DNA from: Flammula alnicola
Taxonomy: Eukaryota > Basidiomycota > Agaricomycetes > Agaricales > Strophariaceae
Length of the DNA: 64,000 nucleotides
Direction: 5' to 3'
Assembly (NCBI GenBank): GCA_015499995.1
Contig: JADNRV010000015.1
Coordinates: forward strand, 186,001-250,000
A model generated the notes under the pieces. It did no database searches, was not told where the DNA came from, and saw only the letters and a program-made list of their open reading frames with translations. The translations under genes and the position numbers were made by a program. Below, piece by piece: positions 1-12,064 of the stretch (position 1 is its first letter; every line of letters begins with the position of its first letter).

Positions 1-1436
1 CGGAGTACATCCCTCAGGTACGACATTATATGCGCAAACTGTACAAGATTCAGTTTGCTGTGTCGCCTAATCCGGACATATCGTTCGGGTTAGATCTGGC
101 TGGTTTGCACCGCATCCTTGCTGGTCGCCCTCCTCTTACAAGACCCAAGAAAAGGAGAAGGCCTCGCTTCACCTTCGGACAGGACGTCGATCAGGATGGA
201 TCAGATGGTACTCGATGCATCTGTCGAGGCAGAACGGGCTATCTCTTGGGGTATCCCACGGTTGAATGCGAACTGTGCAACAAGCGATATCACACTGGTT
301 GTGTCTTCTACCCTGTGGATAAAGTCAACCCTCAGCCTAATCCTCGATTTATGTGTCCTATATGTTGCTTGCGTAAGAACAAAACTTACCAGTATTCTGA
401 CGTTCGGGTCATACCCGCAGGTACGCATAGGCGTTTTATCCTTCATCACAGTTACCTGATGACATGTTGCAGAAACTCTTCTCAACGAAAAGCAGCCAAT
501 GGACGTCTATGTGAACACGAAGGAGATGCTGGATACATTTAGTAAAACAATCATTCTCAAGAAAATGCCTCCGCCCCACATGCATACACTGTTCGTTGAG
601 CTTGTCCAATTCCAGCCTGGCTCAGATGGCAGTACGACGACCGCGAGCAGCAGCAGCAGCGGACCTGCCCCTCGTACCCAGATGATTAACCACCATCCAC
701 CACCTCCACCGGCTCGGGCACACCTGCCGAATGGTGATCCTCGTTCTCGAACCATAGTCAACATCAATCTATGTCTGCGATCCAGCACTCGCCGTCCGGG
801 ATGAGCACGTTCAGTGCGGCATCGACATCGAGCGCCTATGCTCCTCCACCTCCTCCTTGGTCGAGATGGGGCACAATGTCTACTCCGGCAATGCCGCCAT
901 CAACCCAGCGTCGCAGTGCAAACGGTGGCGAGAGCTCGCGGTCAAACGGGACACCTCAGCCGTCTGCTTCGACATCGAGGAAGAGGAAACACGTTGACGA
1001 TTTGCCGCCCGCGCCCTCGCAGCAGCAACAGCAACAGCATCACCAGCATCACCAACAACACCAGCAACACCACCTTCATCCATCAGAGGATGATCTCCGG
1101 CCGACCAGCTCGTCCTTCCCATTGAAGAGACATGCAGGACCGGCATTGACACCGACACCCTTGTCGCCGCCTCGACCCATCCAAACGCTCTCTCCATCCC
1201 TGGCTATGATCGTATCGCCAACAAACCAGGATGTGCATACTTCTCCGCGAGGTAACCAGCTGGCGCCACTGCGGAATGGAAACAGCGGGTCTCCTATCTT
1301 GCCTCCTGTGAAATCTTTGATATCGGGCGACCCGCGTCCCTATAATAATTTGTTCTTGGGCTTTATTGAAGTCAATTGGTTTAGATTAGCTTTTCAACCC
1401 CATCCCCTCTTCCTTTCATTTTTCACTCTTCATTGA
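1..1436 (+). CDS. PHD-finger chromatin protein, C-terminal part (5' end outside window)
   Basis: The window opens inside an open frame. A PHD finger is encoded at about 215-390: C-I-C, then ECELC, H-T-G-C and FMCPIC, the canonical Cys4-His-Cys3 spacing. PHD fingers usually read histone H3 tails, so a chromatin role is inferred. An intron fits at 421-472 (GTACGC...TTGCAG). The rest is low-complexity: poly-Ser, poly-Pro and a Gln/His run at about 1018-1075. The frame used up to about 740 stops at 804, while the following coding-like Ser/Pro stretch lies in another frame, consistent with one missing base near 740-760. The true stop is uncertain. A basic segment (PKKRRRPRF) just before the PHD could be a nuclear signal. 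The protein could be the tail of a KDM5/Lid2-type JmjC demethylase, which ends in a PHD finger, but no catalytic part is visible here. Confidence 0.6.
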
Positions 1437-1573
1437 CCTTACTTAACTGCTCTATTCCTCTGCACCTGGATCCCTCTGCTCGCTCTTCGAAGTCTTCCGT
1501 ACCCATGTATCACACCTGAAATGCCTGAATCCTGTGTTATTAGAAATTACGTACGTACGTACATGCAGCGACA

Positions 1574-2150
1574 AGTCCAAGTTCCTTTGTTTACTTATTC
1601 TCTCTGTCCTTGATTTGACTGTCTATCTAGGTATATGCATGTGACTATGTAGCTTACTACCGAATCATCATCGCATGAGTAATTGGAATAGTAGATAATT
1701 GAAAGGAACGGATTTGTTTCGAGTTGCGACTCATTGTACGGGCATAAGGTAGGGGATTTCCCAAAGTGTTCCAACTATCTTGTGTGGAGTATAGAATATA
1801 AGTATAACATGGTTGATGGACATATGCAACAAGCTTTCCGAGTCCAAGTTCCTCTATTTCCTGGGTTTATTCTCTCCTGGGTTTGGTTGAAATGGCTCTC
1901 TATCTAGGTACATGCATGTGACTGTGTAGATTACTACGAAGCATCATGATTAAAAGGATGGATAACTGAAAGGATAACATTGCATTGTCTGCATGGATGG
2001 CAGTATATTGACGAGCAAAAACATCGAACCGGTGCAAGAAAATAATGAACTTGAAAGAAAAAACCCCGTAGAAGAACAGAAGATGGTCATAAAATCGTGA
2101 TTGTGAGGATATAAGTATAACAATGCTGATGGACATATCGTGTAAGAGGA
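1574..2150. repeat. Imperfect tandem duplication in the convergent intergenic region
   Basis: The gap 1437-2218 holds the 3' flanks of the PHD gene and the magnesium transporter. Inside it, two copies of a roughly 280-base unit lie in direct order. Shared blocks include GTCCAAGTTCCT (about 1576 and 1852), CTATCTAGGTAYATGCATG (about 1625 and 1901), a GAAAGGA block (about 1700 and 1968) and ATATAAGTATAACA followed by TGATGGACATAT (about 1797 and 2110). The copies differ by many substitutions and small gaps, so the event is not recent. A short TACG repeat sits at 1549-1562. No gene is seen. Confidence 0.7.
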
Positions 2151-2218
2151 AGCGAGATGTAGCGTAGATATGAAACGAATACAATGACGGGGTGGGTTCG
2201 GTGTTGAACCAGGTGGTC

Positions 2219-5091
2219 TCACCTGCGCACCATGAATCGGTACGTCGAGTACCCACCAATGACAGCAAAGGCCGCGAGGCCGGCAATGATAGAGATGAAC
2301 CAGGCGTATCCCTGGCGTGTCGTTAATTTAATTCGTTAGCGCGTTGTCATAGTATATTATATGAAAGCCAGCAAGTAAGCAAAGGACTCACATCTACATT
2401 CTGCCCTGGAACGTGGACGTTCATACCCCATAGACCTATCGGACGGAACAAGCGCATGCGTTTAGTTTCGGCTAGATGAATGAATAACAAGGAAGGAAGG
2501 ATGGAAGGCATGCGAGAAGAACGGGATGATGAAAAATAACGCGCATACAACGACCCAAATCCTCAAGGGAAAAAAAGACAGCACAAAAGGCAAAAGCACT
2601 AACCAGTAACCAGATTCATCGGAATCAGCACCGTACCAAGAGCAGTCAGCTTGGACAGGACGTCGTTGATCTGGTTGTTCGCGTCCGTCATCTCGATGGA
2701 GATCTGCGCGAGGTAGTTTGAGTGCGAGCGCGAGAGAATCTTTTCGTAGTGGTTCAAGTTTTGGGTCATCGTAATCAGATGGTCCTGGTAATAATATTGA
2801 AGAGAGACGTTAAGACATGGGTGGTTTCGAGCAAAACCACATAGAATAAATAATGCATACCTGGATATCCGACAGATAAAGTCCCTGTTCAAAGAAATAA
2901 AAACAAGCGTTGAATAAATGCAAATAGCAGCACCAATAACAAAAGACAACGAAAAACATACGATATCAGACGTAGGCGCGACCCTCCAATTCTCATTACA
3001 CCTCTTCGCCAACCCCTTCACCACATCCGCCTTATTCCCCATCAACCTCAACAAGCCCATCACCTTCTTCCTACACGTCCCAATCCTCCTCAACATATCA
3101 CTCTGCTCCGCCTCCTTCAAAATCAGCACCAGCTCGTCAATGCTATCCACCTCATACTCGATGCCCTGGATCAGCGGCCCGAACGCGTCCGTGATGTCGT
3201 CGATGAGCGCGTACGAGATCCAGTCCGAGGTGACGCTGATGTAGTCCTTGAGCTGCTTGATGCGGCGGCGCACGTTCTGCGGGTGCGGCGTGGGCCGGAA
3301 GTGGAAGGAGAGGATGCCCTGCCGGAAGACGATGATGTACATGTTCAGGGGCTCGAGGTGCGTGGGGCTGTATGGGTCCTGGTCGAAGGAGCGGAAGCAC
3401 ACGAGGTAGTAGTTCCGGAAGAGCTCGATCTTCTCGCGCGTTTCTTCCATTAGGATGTCTTCTGTTGTGAGCGGGTGGATGGAGAAGACCTGCAGGATGA
3501 TGCCAGTGAAAGAGCAGTATTAGAGCGAGAGGACACAGAAAAAAAAAGTACAGAAACCCGAAAGAGAGAGACGAACCTTGCTGAGCATCTTCATCTCTTC
3601 GTCCGTCGGGCTCTGCACATCCAGCCACCACGTATTGCCATCCTGATCATCGCCCACAGCACCCATACCGCCCCCACCCAGACTATTCATGCCATTCTTA
3701 TCCTGCCCATTACCACCACTACCAAATGCGCGTCCGTTATTAAAGCGGCGCTATTCCGCGCAATCCCATTAACGTTGTTCCCAAGGCATTATTCAAGAAA
3801 TAACCACCGCCTCAGAAATATTATTGCCTGGTTTAGACGGCGCCTCCTGATAGGGCGGCGAGAACAGCAGCCAGAGCGATCCTTGCCTACCGTACTATCA
3901 TCCGGCGGAGGTGGTGCAGGGGCCTGCGCACCGGTGAACAGCTGCTCAAACGTCTGCCCCTCCGCCGGCAACTCACTAAGACTCCTCGCATGGATCGTAG
4001 CAGACAGCGCGTTGGAGTAGAACGAGAACCTGTACGGCCGGTCGTGGCCCGTGTGCAGGATCCCGCCAGCGAGGCCCGGTGCACTGGGTATGCCGCGATG
4101 TGGTCGTACGAAGGCCGGAAGGCATGCCGGGGTGGCCGCCGAGGACGTGGCCGAGGCGGGCGGAGAAGGAGGAGGGGTGTCGTTGGCGGTGGCTTCGAAG
4201 AGGGCCATCTTGCCGCCGATGCCCTTGCGGTGGATGCGGGGATGCGCGTTGCTCTGGCTCAATTTGCGGTGGCGCAAGGGGCGCTGGGAGGCTTGGTCGG
4301 ACGGAGCTTCGTCTGCCAGCTGGGAAGGCTGTTGGGCGCCCTCTGCTTGTGTACCTGCTGTATCAGGTTGTACAGCAACTAGATTCGAACTCGAGGGTAC
4401 TGCGTTGAGATCGGCGTCAGGACCGGTAGGCTGGGGCGGGCGTGTTTCGACGAGATTGAGCTTGGGGCGGCCACGGATGGTAGCCACGAGAAGCGGGTGT
4501 TGACGGGAGAATTGAGGCCCAGCTTTGTCTTTTCCTCTGCAGCGAACTCTTCCATCCGGGCAAAGTCAAAAGCGGACTGAGAGACATTCGCCTGGTAGGT
4601 CGGCAGCCAAAATTAGATGCCTGGGATCTTCAGGGTGTGAGGGAGGAGAAGAGAGGGGTCGGATCTGGTCAACGGGCCAGAGAGGGTGGCAGAGGAGGAG
4701 TGAGGGCGTCGACGTCGAGGTTGTCTTCACGATCGAACCCCATGCCAGCTGCGTGGTCATGGAGGAGCTCAAAATTTTGCTGAGCTACGGGAAAGGGGTT
4801 GTCATCGCCGATTTGCTGGGCGGCGGGTGGGGGGTAAAGGCAGCGACAGGAGAGGCATGGAGGGTGTCTCTGCGAGCAAGAGAGAGCTGCAAGGCCATAT
4901 CGACGTCCATGGTGCGTGCCTCTCCAAACCTGGGGGTCATTGGGGTCAAATGAACGAGTTACAGTCGGAGAATGGCGGATCCGGGAAGGACTGATATCGC
5001 TAATCTCACTCGGAGAGATACTTCTCCGCCGAGCAGGCGAAATCGACACCGGCGAGCTTGTTCGAACAGTCGCCATCGAGGACATGAGCAA
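2219..5091 (-). CDS. CorA-family magnesium transporter, fungal Alr1/Mnr2 type
   Basis: Predicted divalent-cation (Mg2+) channel of the plasma or vacuolar membrane. The N-terminal third is disordered (Ser/Pro/Arg-rich). The conserved core starts near 4090 with RPYRFSFYSNALSATIHARS, continues through a segment ending ITDAFGPLIQGIEYEVDSI near 3180 and a long helix, and ends in two membrane segments. The family signature GMN is present as GMNVHVPG near 2420, just after the first membrane helix. The last exon encodes a second helix (AWFISIIAGLAAFAVIGG) and stops at 2219. Several introns are needed (for example near 3480-3575, 2885-2960 and 2320-2390). The frame breaks by one base near 4494, 4673 and 4824, each in the disordered region, so the N-terminal exon model and the start at 5091 are provisional. 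It is transcribed away from the tRNA that begins 80 bases upstream. Confidence 0.85.
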
Positions 5092-5170
5092 AGGAGCAGT
5101 ACAACCAAATGTTATTCATCCTACACTAATGGCCTCACCTCACATGGCCTCTGTCAGGAAGCTTACAACA

Positions 5171-5257
5171 GCCCCCGTTGTCTAATGGTTATGACGTCAG
5201 ACTTCTATCACATCAGCTGGTATCTGGAGGTTGCGGGTTCGAATCCCGCCGGGGGTT
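5171..5257 (+). tRNA. tRNA-Arg(UCU) with a 14-base intron
   Basis: Cloverleaf read by eye. Acceptor GCCCCCG (5171-5177) pairs with CGGGGGT (5250-5256), the first pair being G-U. There is a short D stem GTC/GAC. The anticodon stem TCAGA (5197-5201) pairs with TCTGG (5223-5227). The T arm is GCGGG-TTCGAAT-CCCGC (5233-5249). The anticodon loop begins C-T-TCT-A (5202-5207), giving anticodon UCU. A 14-base intron at 5208-5221 follows position 37, the canonical site for eukaryotic tRNA introns. The B box GGTTCGAATCC is at 5236-5246. Confidence 0.9.
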
Positions 5258-5275
5258 TCGCCTTCCATGTAGTGG

Positions 5276-5284
5276 TTTTTTTTT
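5276..5284 (+). terminator. RNA polymerase III terminator of the tRNA
   Basis: A run of nine T residues starts 19 bases after the tRNA 3' end, as expected for Pol III termination. Confidence 0.75.
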
Positions 5285-5547
5285 GGCCTTGCACTGACGC
5301 TCAGTCGTTTAGTATAAAAATTGATATCGATATTGTACACATGTCGGGATCCAGAAAGTATATACTGGTATATGCATATTTGAAAAGATCCAAGAGATAA
5401 CTTAAACAACTGGAATTCATAAAAGGTTCATAACCAATAACTGTCGTCAATGCAGTGGTCGTGAAGAAACAGGAAAAGAAAAAAAATGCGAATGAAAGAG
5501 ATCCAAAAGGTATCTAAAAGAAAAGATAGATCGAACTCGCTCAAACC

Positions 5548-8500
5548 CTACTTCTTCGCCGCCCTCAACTGCGCCCTCAAATTCCCATTCTCCGTCTGCA
5601 TCGAGTTGAGCTCATCCAGCAGCGCGATCCGCTGCGACTGCTCCGACGTCCGCATCGCCTCCACCTCGTCCTGCGCCAGCTCCAGCGCCTTCTTCACCTC
5701 CTGCAGCTGCCCTTCCAACTGCTTGCGCACCATCTCGGGCGCCTGCGCGGCGTCTTCTGCTAGTGCCAATGCGCGTGCGCTGAGCGTGTTGTTGGCTTCT
5801 GTCAGCTGGCGGCAGGTCTCGGCTTGTTCGGCGGCGAGGCTCTCCAGCTCGCGTTTCTCTGCGGTGATGCGCTCGATGGTCTCGTGCAGGAGGTTTAGCT
5901 CGTCTTGCCTGCAAGATTATTAGCACAATTCAATTCTCAACTCAAAAACAAAACTCACATGGCATTTTGCCTCGCCGCCATCGTCATATTCCGCTCCTCG
6001 AGCATCCTTACCTGCTTCTGGTACGTCTCCAGCGCGTGATTGCCATCCTGCGCCAACTTCTGCGCCCTCTCCGCGTTCTTCTTCAGCAGATCATGCGCCT
6101 GTGCGAACCGCACCAGCCGCTCGATCAACGCCCGGTCGTCGTTCACCAGCGCCTGCACGCGTGCGGCGAATGCCTCGAGCGAGAACGCGCCGTTGCCTGG
6201 CTTGGGCGAGATGGGCGTCGTCGTCGACCCACCACCGGCCCCGCCGCCGTACAGCGACTTGAGCGAACGCACGTCGAGATCCGAGAGCGAGGTGACTGCG
6301 GATCCAGAGCCGCTCGTGGAGGATCCTGGAGTGGGCGACCCTGTGCGGAACGACCGGTTCGTGTTGGACCCGAATTTGGCGGCGCGGGCTTCAGGTGAGG
6401 GTAGGATCGCCCAGATGGGTTGGAGGACGGCCATGACACGCCCGACGTCGGTGTCGCTGCCTTCTTCGACTGGGAGGAATGTCTGAGGTGTCGATGGTGT
6501 ACGTAGATGTTGAGCCTGCGAAACTTAATAAGTAGGAAATAACAAGAGGGAAATAAGTATAGCCTACCTTGGCCCGACTCTCCATCGTCAAAGTCTCTCT
6601 CCTGGCCGTGTCTCTGTCTCTTCTTGCGTCTTCCAATTCCCTGGCCAATGCCTCCCTCTTATCCAGCCCACTCCGCACATCATCCTCCAATTTCCTCCTC
6701 GTCAACTCCCACTCCGCCTCCGCCCTGGCATACGTCTCCAACTTGGCATGCACCGTCTCCACATGCATCCCAATCGCATTCAGCAGGCCCTGCAACGACG
6801 AGTCCCTTGAAAACAACACGATCCCATGCGTCTGATCATCGTTTGCAGTGCGGAAAGCCCTGACTGCAGCTCCTCCTGCGTCTGCTGTATAGCGTCGTCG
6901 CCCTCCTCGCGCATCCGGTCCATCTCGTCTTGGAGCCGCGACAGGTCCTCCATCCGCTCGTCCTCGAGGACCTGCCGCTCCTGCTCCCACGTCGCACGCT
7001 CGCCCTCCATCTCCTCCTTCAGCCTCCGGATCTCTGCGTTCTTCTCCTCGAGCTCGCGTTGTGACTTATCGCGAATTTCAGTAAGCATCCGCTCCGCCCC
7101 ACCCGCCGCCTCGCCGTTCCTCGTCTCCAAATCCGCAAGCCGCGCCTGCGTCGTCTGCGCCTTCCGCCCCTGCTCCTCCAACTCCTCGCGGTCCCTCTCC
7201 CATCCGTCCTTCTCCTCCCTCAACACCTGCACCTCCGCATCGAGCTCCTCGAGCCTTGGAATCTCCTTCTCCAGCGCCGCGATCGTCTCCTCCGCCGCCT
7301 GCAGATCCATGCCCATCACGGTCTCCACCTCCTGCTTCTCCAGCCGCATCATCGACAGCTCGCGCGTCATCTCTGCCTGTTTCTTGCTTGCAGTCGCCAG
7401 TGCATCCTTGGCCGTCTTCAGCTTGTCTTCGAGGGCAGCGATGGCGGCTGCGGCGGCCTCGGGCGACAATTTGGCTTTGGGCACGATGGCGTCCGCGTGC
7501 CCCGCGAAGAGGTGGGCGCCGTCGAACCGCGACTTGGCAGAGGGCGAGGAAGGCCAGTGATGGCAGACGACATCGTGGACGGGCTCATCAGGGTGCTGCG
7601 GTTGGACGAGTCGTACCCCGAGTCCTCCGACGGCGGCGAGAGCTTCTTCTCCATGTTGCGCACGGAGAAGCTCAGCACGCCCGCGCGGTGCTCCATCAGC
7701 CGCCGGTGGACTTCGCTGACGCGGTCGGATATCTTCCACACTTCTTTCTGCGCGGACTCGACGCGCTGGTGGCGGCGTCGAGCTGCTCGCTTGTTTGTTT
7801 GGAGACCTTTTTGTGGGAGGCATTGACTTTGGAGAGGGAGAGTGCGGCGTCCGGATTTTGGTCTCGAGAGCGAGTTTTTTGGTCATGGCACCGAGTCTGG
7901 CCCGAGGACTTGGTGTTCCTGTACCATAATTAGATTATTTTCTGTAGAAAGAATAAAATAGAAATGAACCTTTTTGAGCTCGTCGACTTCTTCGGCAGTT
8001 AGGATCTCAAAGTCGCGGCTGTCGATGACGGCCTCGCTGGCCATGAGACTGATGAGGAGCTCGTCTCGGGTGTTGAGGTTTCCGGAGATGCGCTTCCATC
8101 CTGGATCGGTGTTGCCCGACTTTCTCATCGATGAGCGCGTGACACTGCCGCGGGGTGAAGACGACGGCGAGTTGGGCATAGTCTGCGATCTCGTAGGCGA
8201 CGGCGTCGTATAGTTGGGGTATCCGCGCGAGGTCTTCAGTGCCGACGACGTGCCTGTGGACTGCCTTCCCGCTGTGGATGTGTAGGGACTGTTACCGTTG
8301 CTGCGTGCATCGTCCGAGAATTCGGGGGTGGCTGGCTGTTGTGCTGGGGGGATGGGGGTACTTTCGATCGGTCTTTCTTGAGGAAGAGGGCAGCGGTTGT
8401 CTTTGGGCTCTCTGGTACGCCTGCGTATGACAATTGAGAAGATGCTGGAGAGGGAGGAGGCCAGGTGGGACCGGTCTTTGGGGAAAAACCAAGGGGACAG

Positions 8501-8585
8501 TAGACTGTGAACCCAGCGGAGAATCTGGTTGGCTTGGTGGCGAGGACGATGTGGCAGCCCCCAAGAGCCTGCGCACGCCGTTCAT
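5548..8585 (-). CDS. Uds1-domain (up-regulated during septation) coiled-coil protein
   Basis: The conserved part lies near the N terminus (about 8090-7800). It contains DELLISLMASEAVIDSRDFE, then TAEEVDELKK and, after an intron, KKLALETKIR. This matches the fungal Uds1 domain named after a fission yeast protein induced at septation; a role in septation or cell polarity is inferred only from that family. Most of the remainder is long heptad-rich coiled coil with many Glu/Lys/Arg/Gln (for example around 7000-7450 and 5560-5900), ending LRAQLRAAKK. At least four introns are needed, including 5908-5957 and about 6508-6566. The start at 8585 (MNGVRRLLG) was chosen because it opens a Ser/Pro-rich frame; that frame must shift by one base near 8472 to reach SQLSYAGVPESPKTTAALF. 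The gene is divergent from MDM34, with about 180 bases between the starts. Confidence 0.75.
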
Positions 8586-8766
8586 GGCAGCGGAGAGAGA
8601 GGAGGAAACGATGACGAGCCCCTAACCCTAGACCATGGCCAGACTTGGGTGTGACGGCAACGCGGTGACGAACGGCTTCCCCGCCTGATCGCTCCTTTCT
8701 CCCTTCGTACACTCCTCTTAGTTTCTGCATGACTGACCACCATCGACCCTTATCCCACCCCTTCTC

Positions 8767-11384
8767 ATGTCGTTCACTTTCAACTGGCCTCGTTTCTCAG
8801 ACCAGTTTCACTACGATGCAATCCAGATGCTCAATACCGCCCTTAACAAGGGCAACAAGCCCCCCATCATAGCAGACAAGATCGAGGTCGTCGAGCTAGA
8901 GATGGGCACCCAGGTTTGCTACTGCATATCGCCTTTTTTCATGCCTTGCCAATCCTTTTTTTCTGTTCACTTACAGCCCCCAGAACTCGAGATTCGCGAC
9001 ATTGGTGATCTAACAGTGGATCAGTTTCGCGGCATTTTTCGCTTGACGTACGCCGGCGACGCCCACCTCGTCCTCAAGACAAAGGTGCAGGTACGCTTAC
9101 GTCCGTTTTTATTCATCTCCGTCGTATTTACACTAAATGACCTCACTCGCTCGCTCGTGTGCGCAGGCGAATCCGTTAAACCACAAACAGCCTGACATCC
9201 ACCTCATGGGCGGTTCCCGAGGCATGCTGGCTGCCAAACACCCTCTCGTCGTGCCCATGCTTCTCCGCCTTTCCCATTTCAAACTAAGCTCCTACGTCGT
9301 CCTTGTCGTCTCAAAGCAAAAGGGCATCACTCTCGTATTCAAGACTGACCCTCTCCAAAATGTCGACATTAACAGCACCTTCGACTCCATTGCCGTCATC
9401 CAAAACTTCATCCAGCGAGAGATAGAAGGCCAGCTGAGACAGATGTTTCGGGAGGACCTTCCTGGGATTATCCATCGTCTCAGCCAGCAATGGGTCAAGG
9501 CGAAAGTGGAAGCTCCTTACCTCAACAAACGCCCCACCTCCACCTCAGCCTACACGCCGGAGTTTCGACGCCATGTCGCCCCAGATTCGTTCCCAAGTAG
9601 ACCTATCGCCTCAGACATCGGCGTCCACCCCCACCTCTCCCGAAAAACATCCCAGGCCTCCATCGGCTCCCGGCGTCCTCGCGCACCCCCGCATCCGGGG
9701 CATCCGTCGCCGGCTCAAGCAGGTCACACAAATTCGTACCCCAGACGCCCTCGCCTCTATCACCCACCCCTGAGCCCTCAACCTCCTCCCACCCCGATCT
9801 CGAAAATTTCGACCCGACATACGGTCTCCGCCCGAAGGCCTCCCCACGAAAAGCGTGTTCCGCGGGTTCAGCAGCCTCTTCACGCCGAACAAAGGCCTGG
9901 CAGACCTCGCGGAGGAGTCGGAGGAGTCGAGCGAGACGGGCGACGAGTACGACTACGAAGACGAGGAGGGCGGCTCGTTTGATTTCGTCGACTGGGGGGA
10001 CGATAGTGGCGCGCCGGCAGGGGATCATTTGCCGTCGGCGAGCGAGCGGGGCGACTCGATGGAGTACGAGACGATACCCGCCGTGGGGGGTGGGACGATC
10101 ACGCGGCCGCGGATATTTCACTCGCAGTCCGCGATCCAGACGACGCCGACGCCGCTGCTGTCCCAGTCGATGTCCGCGCTGCCGACGCGGTCGTACTCGC
10201 AGAGCATGCTCAATATGGGCATGGGCATGCATCTGCACCCCCACGCACATACGCGGTCAGACGCGGCGACGCCTCTGAACCCGTACTTTCCTGATTATCC
10301 CGCGGGGCCGAGCAGCGTTAGTGGGAGGATGCAGCATGTGAATCCGAATGCGCCGTTCAGTGGCAGGGCGGCGAGTAGCATGTCGGCCCTGTCGTCCATG
10401 CATACACCGCGGACCGCCCCGCCGGTAATGTACACCTCTGGACGACGACCGCGGACACCCGATAGTCTCGAGTCGTCGCGCGGGTCGAGCAGCGGGCCTT
10501 CAAGACGCACACTGTCCACCGATCTGACGGACCATGCGTCGTACGACGGTCCTTCCGGGTTCGTCTCTTCCGAGTCCTCGGGGTTCGCTGCAACTGCAGC
10601 AGCTGTAGCCACCTCCTCCTCCGCCACCGCCACATACGCGCGCCGCCCTTCCTCGGAGCGCCGCATGTCCATCACCTCTACGACCACCACGACCTCGACG
10701 ACGAACAACGACCTCTCCTTCCTCTCCACCTCGCCCACCCTCGGGCAACACGCGTACGTCCATAACCATAACTACGACTACGACCCCGATCGCGACCCAG
10801 CGAAGATCGTCCTCCGCGCGTCCCTCAACAACTCGATCCACCAGCTGTCGACCCTCAGCCACTCGAACCATACGCTGTCGCCGTACACGCGCGATTTGTC
10901 GCATTTTACGGTGCGCAGCGTGCCGCCGCGCGGGGTGGGCGTGCATGCGGGCGGTGGGGCCGGGGCGCAGGCAGAGAAGCCCGTCAAGGCGCGGCGGAAG
11001 CGCACGTACAGGCTTGGGGGCAAGAAGGCCGCTCCTACACCATCGTCGTCCACGTTGCCTCGAGGTGCTGAGGGCGATGTCGACACCTTCGACGAGTTGG
11101 GCTCCTCCAGACATAATGCCCGCCCGAATGGCGATCCAGAAACGACGCGCCTGGCCTCGTCCTCACCCACGCCGCCGTCCGAGTTCGACGTCTCGGATAT
11201 GGATCGGTATTTTCCGCCTAGTACCGTTGCGGCGCACGATGCGGCGAAGACGGTCAAGGCGCCATCGCGTCGGCAGCGGCCACCCTCGGTTTTGGGTATA
11301 AATGGCACGCCTCCTCCCGCTACGCCGAGCCAGAACCAGAATGGCTTGCGCCACCGACCTGGTCTTCCTCGTCCCCCTCAGTAG
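8767..11384 (+). CDS. MDM34: ERMES complex subunit Mdm34
   Basis: Mdm34 is the outer-mitochondrial-membrane subunit of the ER-mitochondria encounter structure, which tethers the two organelles and moves lipids. The N-terminal 200 residues carry the SMP-domain sequence: MSFTFNWPRFSDQFHYDAIQ, VVELEMGTQ, then LTYAGDAHLVLKTKVQANPL across an intron (about 9091-9167), LMGGSRGMLAAKHPLVVPM, and DSIAVIQNFIQREIEGQLRQ. The first intron is about 8914-8976. The C-terminal half is disordered, rich in Ser/Thr/Pro. The conserved piece FDPTYGLRP followed by EGLPTKSVFRGF is split between two frames at 9833|9834, exactly one base short, and another one-base jump is needed near 9671. The stop is at 11384. Length and domain order fit the family well once these breaks are accepted. 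Confidence 0.9.
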
Positions 11385-12064
11385 ATTGATTGATTATTAT
11401 CCACTTATTTATGTACATTTACCGTAAAATACATGTACCACCCACAGCCCACAGCCCGCACACATCACACGCGGAACATATATACAGAAACACAGACTAA
11501 ACTCAAGTATTTCGATTACTTACCTACCATCCTTCTACTATCCTGCATGATTAATACTTTAGCCTCTCAGTGTACAATCCACCCCTCTATCGTTTCAATC
11601 AATCATAAAGTCGTAGATTTACAAGCCCTTTGCGGCCTGATTCTCGATGCTGATTCTCAGATGTCTAAATCTCTCCTTGCTAGACCGATCATCGTATGAG
11701 GTTTTTAAAAGGGGTGCAGGACCTCGATACGAGAGATTCTGCACTCATTGATACCACCCTGCCTTCAATGGCGTCACGCGTCAATCTTCGAAAGCCGGCA
11801 TCGTCTTCATAATCACCTTCATCCCTGATATATTCGTACATAAATCGCGCCGATGAAAAAAAGAAAACAAAGCTCGAAAAAAAGAGTCCAGAAACGAATT
11901 GTCAGCAGTTACAAACCGTCTGTTCGCTACAAGCTACCACCACCCTGGAGAGCAAGCGCACTTTGTGCGTCGATCTGCGCTGCGGCGAGCAAGCCCATGG
12001 GCGTCGGAGGATGCTCGAATTCCTAAAGCCACACAATCGACGAAGAGGAAGGGAAGAGTGGTAG
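11385..12064. other. Convergent 3' flanks of MDM34 and the Virilizer-like gene
   Basis: This 680-base stretch is AT-richer than its neighbours. It should contain the 3' untranslated regions of both flanking genes. No conserved coding segment, RNA gene or repeat was recognised. Confidence 0.5.

Noticed and set aside
9603..10250. 215-codon minus-strand ORF, rich in Arg/His/Gly
   Set aside because: It is the antisense shadow of the GC-rich disordered part of MDM34.
10500..11308. Long Gly/Arg-rich minus-strand ORFs
   Set aside because: They are shadows created by codon bias of MDM34; the plus strand is conserved.
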